The notes under the pieces: generated by a model | Database searches by the model: none | What the model was told of the DNA's origin: nothing | The model's input: only the letters and a program-made list of their open reading frames with translations | Part shown: positions 1 through 6,490 of the stretch, piece by piece | Layout of the letters: every line of letters begins with the position of its first letter | How positions within the stretch are numbered: the first letter of the stretch is position 1 | NCBI GenBank assembly: GCA_964427955.1 | Contig: CAYRWY010000223.1 | Span: 1-9,392 of the forward strand | Source of the DNA: JACRBK01 sp964427955 | GTDB lineage: Bacteria; Chloroflexota; Anaerolineae; Aggregatilineales; Aggregatilineaceae | Direction: 5' to 3' | Length of the DNA: 9,392 bases | Program-made: the position numbers and the translations under genes

Positions 1-87
1 TTCCCGGTGCTCCCGGTACACGCTGGTGATCGTGGCTTCGAGGTCCTGCAAAACTCCCATATATTCCTGTTCAACGGGTTCAGGCAT
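1..87 (-). CDS. Hypothetical protein, N-terminal fragment (runs off the window)
   Basis: An ATG at 87 opens a frame of 29 codons that continues past the left edge. The visible start reads MPEPVEQEYMGVLQDLEATI and is acidic and probably helical. An AAGGAG ribosome binding site lies at 94-99, six bases before the ATG, so the start is convincing. I do not recognise the family. It lies 51 bp downstream of the recombinase on the same strand, but a TATAAT-like -10 in the gap suggests it can be transcribed independently. Too little is visible to propose a function. Confidence 0.6.
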   Translation of the reverse strand, partial: MPEPVEQEYMGVLQDLEATITSVYREHRE

Positions 88-93
88 TGGTTA

Positions 94-122
94 CTCCTTA
101 GGGTTATGATTTTTCCATTATA
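94..122 (-). promoter_or_regulatory. Probable -10 element and RBS for the left-edge gene
   Basis: On the minus strand, 122-117 reads TATAAT, a perfect -10 hexamer in an AT-rich patch of otherwise GC-rich DNA. The AAGGAG ribosome binding site is at 99-94. No good -35 hexamer is visible 16-18 bp upstream; the best candidates overlap the end of the recombinase gene and match weakly. Confidence 0.4.
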
Positions 123-138
123 AATCTCACACGGCGTC

Positions 139-1212
139 CTAGGCCATACCGTCGTTGGCGATCTCGCTTTCTTCGACGTAGCGGCGCGGCATGGCCAGGC
201 TGCTCCAGCCGCCCGCCTCTTGCAAGCGCAGCACGTCCACTTTGTCTGCCCAGAAGGTCGCCCAATAGTGGCGGCAGTCGTGGGCCGACAAGCCTTCCAA
301 CTCGATCCGCTCGCCCAGCGTCCGTACGCGCTGCGAGATCGACCATTCGGTCATGCCCGCCTCGGTGAGCGTGCCATCCTTGCGGCTGGCGCGCAGCAGC
401 GGCCCGACCGCCGGGGCATCGCCGCTGTTGAACCAGGCCAGCAGCGCGCGGAAGGTGTCCGACGTCAGCTTGTGCGTCTGCACCTTATCCACTTTGGGGC
501 GGTAGAAGTGCATCTCGCCCACGCGCATGTCGAAATCGGACACTTGCAGCCGCGCGACTTCGCCCACGCGCAGGCCGTGTTCCAGCAGCAGGCACAGCAT
601 GAGCGCATCGCGGCGGCCCTGGGGCGTATCCGGTTGGGCCTTCAACTGCCGGGCTTGCTGTTTGCTGATGCTGACGTGCTGGGCTTTTTTGTAGCCGCGC
701 CGCGTGATCGCGCGCCGTTCGTTCAGCCGCTTCGCCTCTTTCTGAGTATACCCGGCCACCGTGCGGATGGTGGCATATTCCTCCGGGGTCAGGGTCCCGG
801 CCTTCATGGCGAGCTTGGCGTAGGTCTTGACCGCCGACAGCCGCGCGTTGACGCTGCTGACCGCATCGCCCTGCTGCACCATCCAGTTGCGGAAGCCTTC
901 GACCAGGCCCCAGGTAACGCCCTGCCACGCGCTGCCATCAGGAATTGGCCCATGCGGAAACGCTGCGACCGCCTCCGCGAATTGTACGAGGGCAGCGTCC
1001 AGCGGCTGGCCGATCTGATCGCCAATGTAGCTCAGGTATTCCGCGAACCGGGCGAGGCCCGCGGCCTGGGTGCGGATCGTGTTGTTGGACTTGCGGGACA
1101 GGTAGTCGGCAAAGACACCCTGCGCCGCGTAATCGTTGGCGGCCTGTCCGACCTGGGCCAGGAGGCTGCGTTCGGGCGATGATGTGAGCTGGTGATCATC
1201 CGTTGGCGGCAT
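139..1212 (-). CDS. Tyrosine recombinase / phage-type integrase
   Basis: This is a site-specific recombinase of the tyrosine (Xer/phage integrase) family, which cuts and rejoins DNA through a covalent 3'-phosphotyrosine. From the ATG at 1212 (357 aa), residues about 25-140 form the helical core-binding domain and about 185-350 the catalytic domain. Visible catalytic residues are R215 (GLRVGE), a beta-hairpin lysine near 240, H311 and R314 (HDCR), W336 (GGW, the position often held by His, Trp in Cre) and nucleophile Y345 (RRY). I chose 1212 because GAGG lies 8 bases upstream. An in-frame ATG at 1248 would add 12 residues, but it has no ribosome binding site and lies inside an inverted repeat. 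It could mobilise an element or act as a chromosomal Xer-like enzyme; the sequence does not decide between these. All catalytic positions are present and there is no frameshift. Confidence 0.92.
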   Translation of the reverse strand: MPPTDDHQLTSSPERSLLAQVGQAANDYAAQGVFADYLSRKSNNTIRTQAAGLARFAEYLSYIGDQIGQPLDAALVQFAEAVAAFPHGPIPDGSAWQGVTWGLVEGFRNWMVQQGDAVSSVNARLSAVKTYAKLAMKAGTLTPEEYATIRTVAGYTQKEAKRLNERRAITRRGYKKAQHVSISKQQARQLKAQPDTPQGRRDALMLCLLLEHGLRVGEVARLQVSDFDMRVGEMHFYRPKVDKVQTHKLTSDTFRALLAWFNSGDAPAVGPLLRASRKDGTLTEAGMTEWSISQRVRTLGERIELEGLSAHDCRHYWATFWADKVDVLRLQEAGGWSSLAMPRRYVEESEIANDGMA

Positions 1213-1236
1213 GGAAAAATCCTCGAAATGGGTTGC

Positions 1237-1261
1237 CCACGATAACATTTAATTATCGTGG
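1237..1261. repeat. Perfect 9-bp inverted repeat with 7-bp spacer at the recombinase 5' end
   Basis: Arms CCACGATAA (1237-1245) and TTATCGTGG (1253-1261) flank the spacer CATTTAA. The arm ends ATAA and TTAT facing the centre, and the 7-bp centre itself, resemble tyrosine recombinase core sites, though Xer dif sites normally have a 6-bp centre. A partial third copy, CCACGAT, is at 1311-1317. The repeat covers the predicted transcription start of the recombinase gene, so it may instead be an operator or a leader hairpin. Confidence 0.6.
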
Positions 1262-1264
1262 CCT

Positions 1265-1293
1265 ATTCTAGCGAGGTTTTTAATCGGGCGCAA
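1265..1293 (-). promoter_or_regulatory. Candidate promoter of the recombinase gene
   Basis: On the minus strand, TTGCGC (1293-1288) is followed after 17 bp by TAGAAT (1270-1265). The -10 matches consensus at 5 of 6 bases; the -35 matches only TTG. The predicted start, near 1258, falls inside the inverted repeat at 1237-1261. Confidence 0.4.
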
Positions 1294-1358
1294 CTGGTAT
1301 TTTTCGACTGCCACGATGGGCTGTGCATTTCCGCCTGTGTGGCTTTAGACTCTGTCGC

Positions 1359-1886
1359 ATGAACCATTCCGATCATGTTCACCTGCTGCGCGACGGTCTC
1401 CACGCGCCGGACGGCCTCTGGGCCGATTTCGGCTCCGGGCGGGGCGCTTTCACCCTGGCCCTGGCCGACCTGCTCACTCCGCCCGGCCAGATCTATTCCG
1501 TCGATCAGGACGCCGCCGCACTGCGCGCCCAACGTCAAGCCGTGGACGCGCGTTTCCCCGGCATCACCGTACACTACCGAGTCGCGGATTTTACCACGCC
1601 GCTCGACCTGCCGCCGCTGGATGGGATCGTCATGGCGAACGCGCTGCACTTCGTCCGCGACAAGGGTCCGGCGCTGGACCGGATACGGGGCTACTTGAAA
1701 GACGGCGGACACCTGCTGATCGTGGAATACGATACGGATCGCGGCAACCAGTGGGTGCCGTTCGCGTTCAGCTATACCACCTGGGAGCGGCTGGCCCGGC
1801 AGCAGGGCTTCACGGCGACACGGCGCCTGCACACCGTGCCCAGCAGCTTCTTGGGGCAGTTCTATTCGGCGGTCAGCGTCAAATGA
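1359..1886 (+). CDS. Class I SAM-dependent methyltransferase
   Basis: This small (175 aa) Rossmann-fold methyltransferase uses S-adenosylmethionine; the substrate cannot be told. Motif I, ADFGSGRGAFT, is at residues 22-32. The acidic end of strand 2 is at 48-51 (VDQD). A motif near 75-99 (VADF through ANALHFV) fits the adenine-binding and motif IV region, and IVEYD near 121-125 follows. At 175 aa it is little more than the cofactor-binding core, with no added substrate domain. I use the ATG at 1359; a GTG at 1323 in frame would add 12 residues. Neither start has a ribosome binding site, but a TAGACT hexamer (1346-1351) ends seven bases before the ATG, suggesting a leaderless mRNA. It is divergent from the recombinase and convergent with tRNA-Gly. 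It could be cargo of a mobile element or an unrelated chromosomal gene. Confidence 0.88.
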   Translation: MNHSDHVHLLRDGLHAPDGLWADFGSGRGAFTLALADLLTPPGQIYSVDQDAAALRAQRQAVDARFPGITVHYRVADFTTPLDLPPLDGIVMANALHFVRDKGPALDRIRGYLKDGGHLLIVEYDTDRGNQWVPFAFSYTTWERLARQQGFTATRRLHTVPSSFLGQFYSAVSVK

Positions 1887-1906
1887 TCGCCTATGTGGTG
1901 GAAAAC

Positions 1907-1938
1907 AAAAACACCCTCTTGTGCAGAAGGTGTTTTTT
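1907..1938. terminator. Bidirectional intrinsic terminator between the methyltransferase and tRNA-Gly
   Basis: AAAAACACC (1907-1915) pairs with GGTGTTTTT (1929-1937). Three inner pairs continue the stem after one weak position (C·A on plus, G·U on minus), with a 5-nt loop. T-runs follow on both strands: TTTTTT on plus and TTTTTGTTTT on minus. It ends the methyltransferase message 20 bp after its stop and the tRNA transcript just after the mature 3' end. Confidence 0.85.
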
Positions 1939-1941
1939 CTG

Positions 1942-2013
<72 letters not shown>

Positions 2014-2032
2014 AGGTGCCATCTAAGGGTGT

Positions 2033-2061
2033 AGTATAGATCAGGACGGAAAATTTGGCAA
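2033..2061 (-). promoter_or_regulatory. Promoter of tRNA-Gly
   Basis: On the minus strand, TTGCCA (2061-2056), a 17-bp spacer and TATACT (2038-2033) each match the housekeeping sigma consensus at 5 of 6 bases. The predicted start is near 2026, about 13 nt before the mature tRNA 5' end. AT-rich sequence just upstream (2062-2079), which includes the clpB terminator T-run, could serve as an UP-like element. Confidence 0.8.
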
Positions 2062-2073
2062 GAGGAAAATTGG

Positions 2074-2103
2074 AAAAATGGGGCGAATCCAACGATTCGC
2101 CCC
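2074..2103 (-). terminator. Intrinsic terminator of clpB
   Basis: A perfect 10-bp stem, GGGGCGAATC with GATTCGCCCC (2080-2089 and 2094-2103), closes on a 4-nt loop. On the minus strand it is followed by ATTTTT. It begins 13 bp after the clpB stop codon. The arms share the GGGGCG core with palindromes at 5521-5538 and 8510-8541. Confidence 0.9.
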
Positions 2104-2116
2104 GGTGGTTTTGGCG

Positions 2117-4717
2117 TTACGCCGTCTCGTATTCGCGCACGTCGAACGTCAGGTGATCGCCGTCCGGCGCGGCATCGACGTAGACCGCTTCACCTTCCAA
2201 GACGCGCCCTTCCAGCAGCGCCAGCGCCAGCGGGTCTTGCAGATCGCGCTGGAGCGTGCGCTTGAGCGGGCGCGCGCCGAACACCGGATCGTAGCCCCGC
2301 TCGGCCAGGAAGGCTTTCGCGGCGTCGGTCAGGTGCAGGCTGATGTGCCGGTCCGCTAACCGCTGCTGCAAATCGTGCAGTTGAATCTCCACGATCTGCT
2401 TCAGGTGCTCCGGCGTCAGGTTGTGGAACAGGATGATCTCGTCGATCCGGTTCAGGAACTCGGGCCGGAAGGTCCGGTCCAGTTCGGCCATGACGGCGGC
2501 GCGTACCTCGTCTTCGCCCCGGCTGGACAGCTCTTTCAGCAGGTGACTGCCGGTGTTGCTGGTCATGATGATCACGGTGTTCTTGAAATCGACCGTGCGG
2601 CCCTGCCCATCGGTCAGGCGGCCTTCGTCCAGCAGTTGCAGGAACAGGTTGAAGACCTCCGGGTGCGCTTTTTCGATCTCGTCGAACAGCACCACCGCAT
2701 ACGGGCGGCGGCGGACGGCTTCGGTCAGTTGGCCGCCTTCCTCGTAGCCCACGTAGCCGGGCGGTGCGCCCACCAACCGGCTGACGGTATGCCGCTCCTG
2801 GTATTCGCTCATGTCGATGCGCACCATCGCGTCCTGATCGTCGAACAGGAATTCGGCCAGCGCGCGGGCCAGCTCGGTTTTGCCGACGCCGGTCGGCCCC
2901 AGGAACAGGAAGGTGCCCATCGGGCGGCGCGGGTCTTGCAGCCCGGCCCGGCTGCGGCGCACGGCGTTGCTGATGGCGCGGATGGCGTCATCCTGCCCGA
3001 TCACGCGCTGGTGCAGGCGATCTTCCATGCGCAGCAGTTTTTCGACTTCGCCTTCCATCAGGCGCGAAACCGGGACGCCGGTCCACTTGCTGACGATACC
3101 GGCCACTTCGTCGGCGTCCACCTCTTCCTTGAGCATCGCGCCGCTGGTTTGCAGTTGGCGCAGCCGCGCTTCGCTGTTCGCCAACTCCTGCTCCAGGCGC
3201 GGCAGATCGCCGTAGCGCAAACGGGCGGCAGCTTCGAGATCGCTGCGCCGCTCGGCCTGATCCAGCTTGACGCGCAGATCGTCCAACTGGGTCTTGATGC
3301 CGCGAATGGCCTGGATCGCGCCTTTCTCCTGCTGCCAGCGCGCTTGCAGCGCCCGCGAGTTTTCCTTCAGATCGGCCAGTTCTTCTTCCAGGTTGGCCAG
3401 CCGTTCCTTCGACGCTTTGTCGCGCTCCTTCTTGAGGGCTTCGCGCTCGATCTCGATCTGCATGATCTGGCGATCCACGTTGTCGAGCGCCTGGGGCTTG
3501 GAGTCGATCTCCATCTTCAGGCGCGACGCGGCTTCGTCGATCAGGTCGATGGCTTTGTCGGGCAGGTGGCGGTCGCTGATGTAGCGGTGACTGAGCACCG
3601 CCGCCGCGATCACGGCGCTGTCCTGGATGCGGACGCCGTGATGGACTTCGTAACGCTCTTTCAATCCGCGCAGAATGCTGATCGTGTCCTCGACGGTCGG
3701 CTCATTCACCAAAACGGGCTGGAAACGCCGTTCGAGCGCCGCGTCTTTTTCGATGTACTGGCGATATTCGTCCAGCGTGGTCGCGCCGATGCAATGCAGC
3801 TCGCCGCGCGCCAGCATGGGCTTGAGCATGTTGCCCGCGTCCATCGAGCCTTCGGCCCGGCCCGCGCCGACGATGGTGTGCAGCTCGTCCAGAAACAGCA
3901 CGACCTGGCCGTCCGCGTCGCTGACCTCTTTCAGCACCGCCTTGAGCCGCTCCTCGAACTCGCCGCGGAACTTGGCCCCGGCCACCAGGCTGCCCATGTC
4001 CAGCGCGACGATGCGCTTGTTCTTCAATCCTTCGGGCACATCGCCGTTGACGATGCGCTGCGCCAGCCCTTCGGCGATGGCCGTCTTGCCGACGCCCGCC
4101 TCGCCGATCAGCACCGGGTTATTTTTCGTGCGGCGGCTGAGCACCTGGATCACGTGGCGGATTTCTTCGTCACGCCCGATCACCGGATCGAGCTTGCCTT
4201 GCCGCGCCAGGGCGGTCATGTCGCGCCCGTATTTTTCGAGCGACTGGTAGGTGCTCTCCGGCTCGGGATTGGTGACGCGCTGCCCGCCGCGAATCTCGGC
4301 CAGGGCATTCAGCACCTCGTCGTGATCGACGCCGTGCCGCGCCAGCAGATCGCCCACCATCGGATCGCCCGTCAGCGCCAACAGCAGGTGCTCGGTGCTG
4401 ACGTACTCGTCGTGCATTTTGTGGGCTTCTTTTTCGGCCTGGGTGAGCACCTGGCTGGCCGCGCGGCTGAGTCCGACCTGGGCCGCCGATCCGTAGACCT
4501 GCGCCCGGATGCCCAACTGATTTTGCAGATCGGCAATCACGTTTTGCGGACGCGCGCCGATCTTGGCGATCACCTGCGGGACGACGCCGTCCGTTTGCTG
4601 CAACAACGCCAGCAGCAGGTGCGGCGTATCGATCTCGCTGTGGCTTTGCGCTTCCGCCAGCCGCTGCGCGGCGATCACCGCCTGCTGGGCTTTGGTCGTA
4701 AATTGATTCAGGTCCAT
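2117..4717 (-). CDS. clpB: ATP-dependent disaggregase ClpB (Hsp100)
   Basis: ClpB is a hexameric AAA+ machine that, with DnaK, pulls polypeptides out of cytoplasmic aggregates. From the ATG at 4717 (866 aa, normal family length) the order is: Clp-N domain 1-145; first AAA module with Walker A GEAGVGKT 205-212, pore loop KFRG 249-252, Walker B 272-278 and arginine finger near 329-330; coiled-coil middle domain about 398-525; second AAA module with Walker A GPTGVGKT 607-614, pore loop GYVG 654-657, Walker B VVLFDE 675-680 and sensor-2 GARPLKR 814-820. The long middle domain separates it from ClpA and ClpX, and I see no ClpP-docking IGF/IGL loop. An in-frame GTG at 4723 would abut the GAGGGG ribosome binding site, whereas the ATG at 4717 is properly spaced. 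No CIRCE element or sigma-32-type promoter was found. A large inverted repeat covers the ribosome binding site. Confidence 0.97.
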   Translation of the reverse strand: MDLNQFTTKAQQAVIAAQRLAEAQSHSEIDTPHLLLALLQQTDGVVPQVIAKIGARPQNVIADLQNQLGIRAQVYGSAAQVGLSRAASQVLTQAEKEAHKMHDEYVSTEHLLLALTGDPMVGDLLARHGVDHDEVLNALAEIRGGQRVTNPEPESTYQSLEKYGRDMTALARQGKLDPVIGRDEEIRHVIQVLSRRTKNNPVLIGEAGVGKTAIAEGLAQRIVNGDVPEGLKNKRIVALDMGSLVAGAKFRGEFEERLKAVLKEVSDADGQVVLFLDELHTIVGAGRAEGSMDAGNMLKPMLARGELHCIGATTLDEYRQYIEKDAALERRFQPVLVNEPTVEDTISILRGLKERYEVHHGVRIQDSAVIAAAVLSHRYISDRHLPDKAIDLIDEAASRLKMEIDSKPQALDNVDRQIMQIEIEREALKKERDKASKERLANLEEELADLKENSRALQARWQQEKGAIQAIRGIKTQLDDLRVKLDQAERRSDLEAAARLRYGDLPRLEQELANSEARLRQLQTSGAMLKEEVDADEVAGIVSKWTGVPVSRLMEGEVEKLLRMEDRLHQRVIGQDDAIRAISNAVRRSRAGLQDPRRPMGTFLFLGPTGVGKTELARALAEFLFDDQDAMVRIDMSEYQERHTVSRLVGAPPGYVGYEEGGQLTEAVRRRPYAVVLFDEIEKAHPEVFNLFLQLLDEGRLTDGQGRTVDFKNTVIIMTSNTGSHLLKELSSRGEDEVRAAVMAELDRTFRPEFLNRIDEIILFHNLTPEHLKQIVEIQLHDLQQRLADRHISLHLTDAAKAFLAERGYDPVFGARPLKRTLQRDLQDPLALALLEGRVLEGEAVYVDAAPDGDHLTFDVREYETA

Positions 4718-4718
4718 A

Positions 4719-4778
4719 GACACCCCTCGCTTACACTACGTCTCGTTTTCATCAGGCTCAGTGTAGCGGCGGGGTGTC
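4719..4778 (-). promoter_or_regulatory. Imperfect 19-bp inverted repeat masking the clpB ribosome binding site
   Basis: Arms 4719-4737 and 4760-4778 match at 15 of 19 positions: an outer perfect 8 bp (GACACCCC with GGGGTGTC), a 5-nt internal mismatch block with one pair, and an inner perfect 6 bp (TACACT with AGTGTA). The loop is 22 nt. In a minus-strand transcript the GGGG of the clpB ribosome binding site is fully paired and the AUG follows one base after the stem. A TTGACA (4780-4775, minus) overlaps the outer arm but has no good -10 at 16-18 bp. If that -35 is used, the message would lack the 5' arm. Confidence 0.5.
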
Positions 4779-4798
4779 AAAAAGACGTTGGAGGGATA

Positions 4799-5431
4799 TT
4801 AGAAGAGTATAGAATCGAAGGCGCTGCCTACCGCCAGCAGCCCAAACGTCAGCAGCACGACGCCCGATAGGCGGTTGACCCAGCGCAGCCGCGCCGGGGT
4901 GAAGCGCGTGCGGAGCAGGGAGACACCGCCGCTCAGCAGCAGCCACCACGCCGCCGATCCGCTGAACACGCCCGCGACCAGGGCCAGCGCGGCGCTGCGA
5001 CTCCCGCCGGTATCGCCGATCCCCAGGCCCGCGAAGATGGCCGCGAAAGAGAGGATCGTCGCCGGGTTGGTCAGCGTCAGCGCCAGGGTGGAAGCATACG
5101 CGCCGCCCAGCCCGTTTTTCTGGGGCGCGTCGGCAGCCTTTTCTGCCGGGCGGGTGCGGAAGGTCTTGAAGCCGAGGTAACACAGGAACGCTCCGCCGAT
5201 CAGCCGGAACCACGTCTGTTGATCGACCAGAAAGCCGGTGATCACCGTCAGGCCCAGTGCCGCCGTCGCGCCGTAGATCGAGTCGGCGGTCGCCGCGCCC
5301 AGCCCGGACACGAAGCCGACCGCGCGCCCCTCGGCCAGCGTGCGCCGGATGCACAAGATGCCGATGGGTCCGACCGGCGCCGCGATGGAAAAGCCGATCA
5401 CCAGTCCGCGCAAGAAAAAGTCAAGAGGCAT
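4799..5431 (-). CDS. LysE/RhtB-family amino-acid exporter
   Basis: This is a 210-residue inner-membrane protein of the LysE/RhtB superfamily, whose members export amino acids or related metabolites; the substrate here cannot be deduced. Six hydrophobic segments are visible at about 5-27, 38-63, 69-91, 112-136, 146-172 and 185-207. The family signature APVGPIGIL lies at 18-26 in helix 1, followed by the basic loop RRTLAEG (29-35). An Asn-Pro pair at 122-123 in helix 4 is also typical. Length is normal. The ATG at 5431 has only a weak GGAAG upstream, but the protein begins exactly where the family does. It lies 81 bp upstream of clpB on the same strand with no clear terminator between them, so readthrough into clpB is possible. 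Confidence 0.9.
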   Translation of the reverse strand: MPLDFFLRGLVIGFSIAAPVGPIGILCIRRTLAEGRAVGFVSGLGAATADSIYGATAALGLTVITGFLVDQQTWFRLIGGAFLCYLGFKTFRTRPAEKAADAPQKNGLGGAYASTLALTLTNPATILSFAAIFAGLGIGDTGGSRSAALALVAGVFSGSAAWWLLLSGGVSLLRTRFTPARLRWVNRLSGVVLLTFGLLAVGSAFDSILF

Positions 5432-5455
5432 AAGAGGCTTCCCAAAATAGATAAT

Positions 5456-5500
5456 TTACCTCACCCCCCGACCCCCTCTCCACCCGGTGGCGAGGGGGAG
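5456..5500. repeat. C-rich REP-like palindromic element
   Basis: A C-rich block (CACCCCCCGACCCCCTCTCC) is followed by a G-rich complement. CCCCCTC (5472-5478) pairs with GAGGGGG (5492-5498), and CCAC/GTGG pairs inside. The wording resembles dispersed C-rich/G-rich repeats common in Chloroflexota and cyanobacterial intergenic DNA; that resemblance is from memory, not a search. It lies just upstream of the LysE-like gene, beyond its AT-rich probable -10 region. Confidence 0.5.
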
Positions 5501-5520
5501 CGGCGCGGAGGAAACGTCGG

Positions 5521-5538
5521 TGTAGGGGCGCTGCGCCC
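5521..5538. repeat. Short GTAGGGGCG palindrome
   Basis: GGGCG CTG CGCCC (5526-5538), preceded by TGTAGG, is a degenerate member of the GGGGCG...CGCCCC palindromes also seen at 2080-2103 and 8510-8541. It lies in the repeat-rich gap between the LysE-like and nitrilase genes. Confidence 0.4.
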
Positions 5539-5554
5539 GGTTTTCACAACATAA

Positions 5555-5592
5555 AGCGCGCGGTGATTTGTTCCTGCTTTTCTCCGCGCGCT
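5555..5592 (-). terminator. Terminator-like hairpin after the Lgt-like/nitrilase operon
   Basis: AGCGCGCGG (5555-5563) and CCGCGCGCT (5584-5592) form a perfect 9-bp GC-rich stem with a 20-nt loop. On the minus strand it is followed by TTTATGTTGTG, a weak U-rich tail. It begins 25 bp past the nitrilase stop, a suitable place to end that message. The long loop and imperfect T-run lower confidence. Confidence 0.4.
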
Positions 5593-5608
5593 CTGCGATC
5601 TCTGCGTT
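5582..5608. repeat. Three tandem degenerate 9-mers (CTCYGCGNN)
   Basis: CTCCGCGCG, CTCTGCGAT and CTCTGCGTT follow one another directly. The block resembles dispersed CGCAGAG-type intergenic repeats found in many bacterial genomes (recalled, not searched). It overlaps the right arm of the hairpin at 5555-5592 and lies 9 bp from the nitrilase stop codon. Confidence 0.5.
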
Positions 5609-5617
5609 GAAGTGTTT

Positions 5618-6490
5618 TTAGCGGCTATTCTGCGGATCGCTGGCCATGATGCGCGCCAACTCGCGGTTGAGCAGGCCGGTGCGCTCGTCCCGCAGCAGCG
5701 GCAGGCGGCTGCGCGTGCGGTGAAGCTGGTTCAGATCGATCTCGTGGACCAGCAGCGCCTCGTCGAAATACGGCCCGTTGGCCATGAATTCGCCGTCGGG
5801 ATCGACAATCGAACTGCCACCCCAAAAATTCAGTCCATCTTCGAAGCCGATCCGGTTGCAGTGCACCACGAACGACGTAAACAGGCTGGCATAAGCCTGG
5901 TTGATCTGCTCGACCCAGCGCGCGCTGCTCAGCTTGCTGCCGTCATCCAACCCACGTCCGGGGCTGGCGCTGTGCAGCAGCAGCACGTCCGCGCCGTCGA
6001 TCCACAGCAGGTAAGGCGGCGAGGCGTGCCAGAAGTCCTCGCAGATCAGCATTCCGACCCGCCCAAAGCGGGTGTCGAAGGCCTGCACCGTGTCGCCCCA
6101 GGCGAAATAGCGCCCTTCATCGAACATACCATAGGTCGGCAGATAAACTTTATGGTGAACGTGCACAACTGCGCCGTCGCTCAAGTACGCCTGCGAGATG
6201 TAGAAGCGGTGGCGGCGGTCCTCCTCGACAAAGCCGACCGTCAGATCGATGCCGTGCACATGGCTGGCTTCCAGCAGCGGTTGGAAGATCGGATCGTCGG
6301 CGGTGGGGCGGTGTGCGACTTCGTACACCATGTCCTGCAAGTAGTAGCCGGTCAGCGACAGTTCGGGGAACATCAGCAGTTGCACGCCCTGCGCGGCGGC
6401 CTGCTCGATCATCGCCAGGTGTTTGTGCAGATTGGTGGCCGTGTCGCCCAGCTTCGGGTTGATCTGGGCCAGGCCCAATTTAATGTTCAT
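5618..6490 (-). CDS. Nitrilase-superfamily carbon-nitrogen hydrolase, NadE-glutaminase-like
   Basis: This 290-residue soluble amidohydrolase belongs to the nitrilase superfamily, which hydrolyses C-N bonds of amides or nitriles through a Glu-Lys-Cys triad. The triad is visible: E43 (FPELS), K114 (HHKVYLP) and C150 (LICEDFW). The context YGMFDEGRYF (120-129) and CEDFW resembles the glutaminase domain of glutamine-dependent NAD+ synthetase, but the synthetase domain is absent, so it could be a separate ammonia-donating subunit or an unrelated amidase. The chosen ATG at 6490 overlaps the last 11 bases of the Lgt-like gene, indicating translational coupling, with GGAGG 12 bases upstream. A longer start at 6529 would only add residues read from the neighbour's reading region. 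There is no signal peptide and no membrane segment, so unlike Lnt it should be cytoplasmic. The true substrate is unknown. Confidence 0.88.
   Translation of the reverse strand: MNIKLGLAQINPKLGDTATNLHKHLAMIEQAAAQGVQLLMFPELSLTGYYLQDMVYEVAHRPTADDPIFQPLLEASHVHGIDLTVGFVEEDRRHRFYISQAYLSDGAVVHVHHKVYLPTYGMFDEGRYFAWGDTVQAFDTRFGRVGMLICEDFWHASPPYLLWIDGADVLLLHSASPGRGLDDGSKLSSARWVEQINQAYASLFTSFVVHCNRIGFEDGLNFWGGSSIVDPDGEFMANGPYFDEALLVHEIDLNQLHRTRSRLPLLRDERTGLLNRELARIMASDPQNSR

Noticed and set aside
220..1182. A 320-codon plus-strand frame opposite the recombinase
   Set aside because: The minus-strand frame carries all tyrosine recombinase catalytic residues. This one has no domain and no ribosome binding site that stands out.
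4718..4798. A CIRCE (HrcA) operator or sigma-32-type heat-shock promoter before clpB
   Set aside because: I looked for TTAGCACTC/GAGTGCTAA and CTTGAA...CCCCAT patterns on the minus strand and found neither; the inverted repeat present has a different sequence and spacing.
4717..4799. A firm operon of the LysE-like gene with clpB
   Set aside because: The genes share a strand and lie 81 bp apart without a clear terminator, but the gap contains a large inverted repeat and a TTGACA, and no functional link is known, so co-transcription is only a possibility.
2375..4870. An 831-codon open frame on the plus strand opposite clpB
   Set aside because: It is the antisense shadow of a conserved GC-rich gene. 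The translation is low-complexity, rich in His, Gln, Arg and Ala, with no recognisable domain, while the minus strand encodes complete ClpB.
5555..5608. CRISPR-like array from the short tandem units
   Set aside because: The units are 9 bp, directly adjacent and degenerate, with no spacers and no cas genes nearby.
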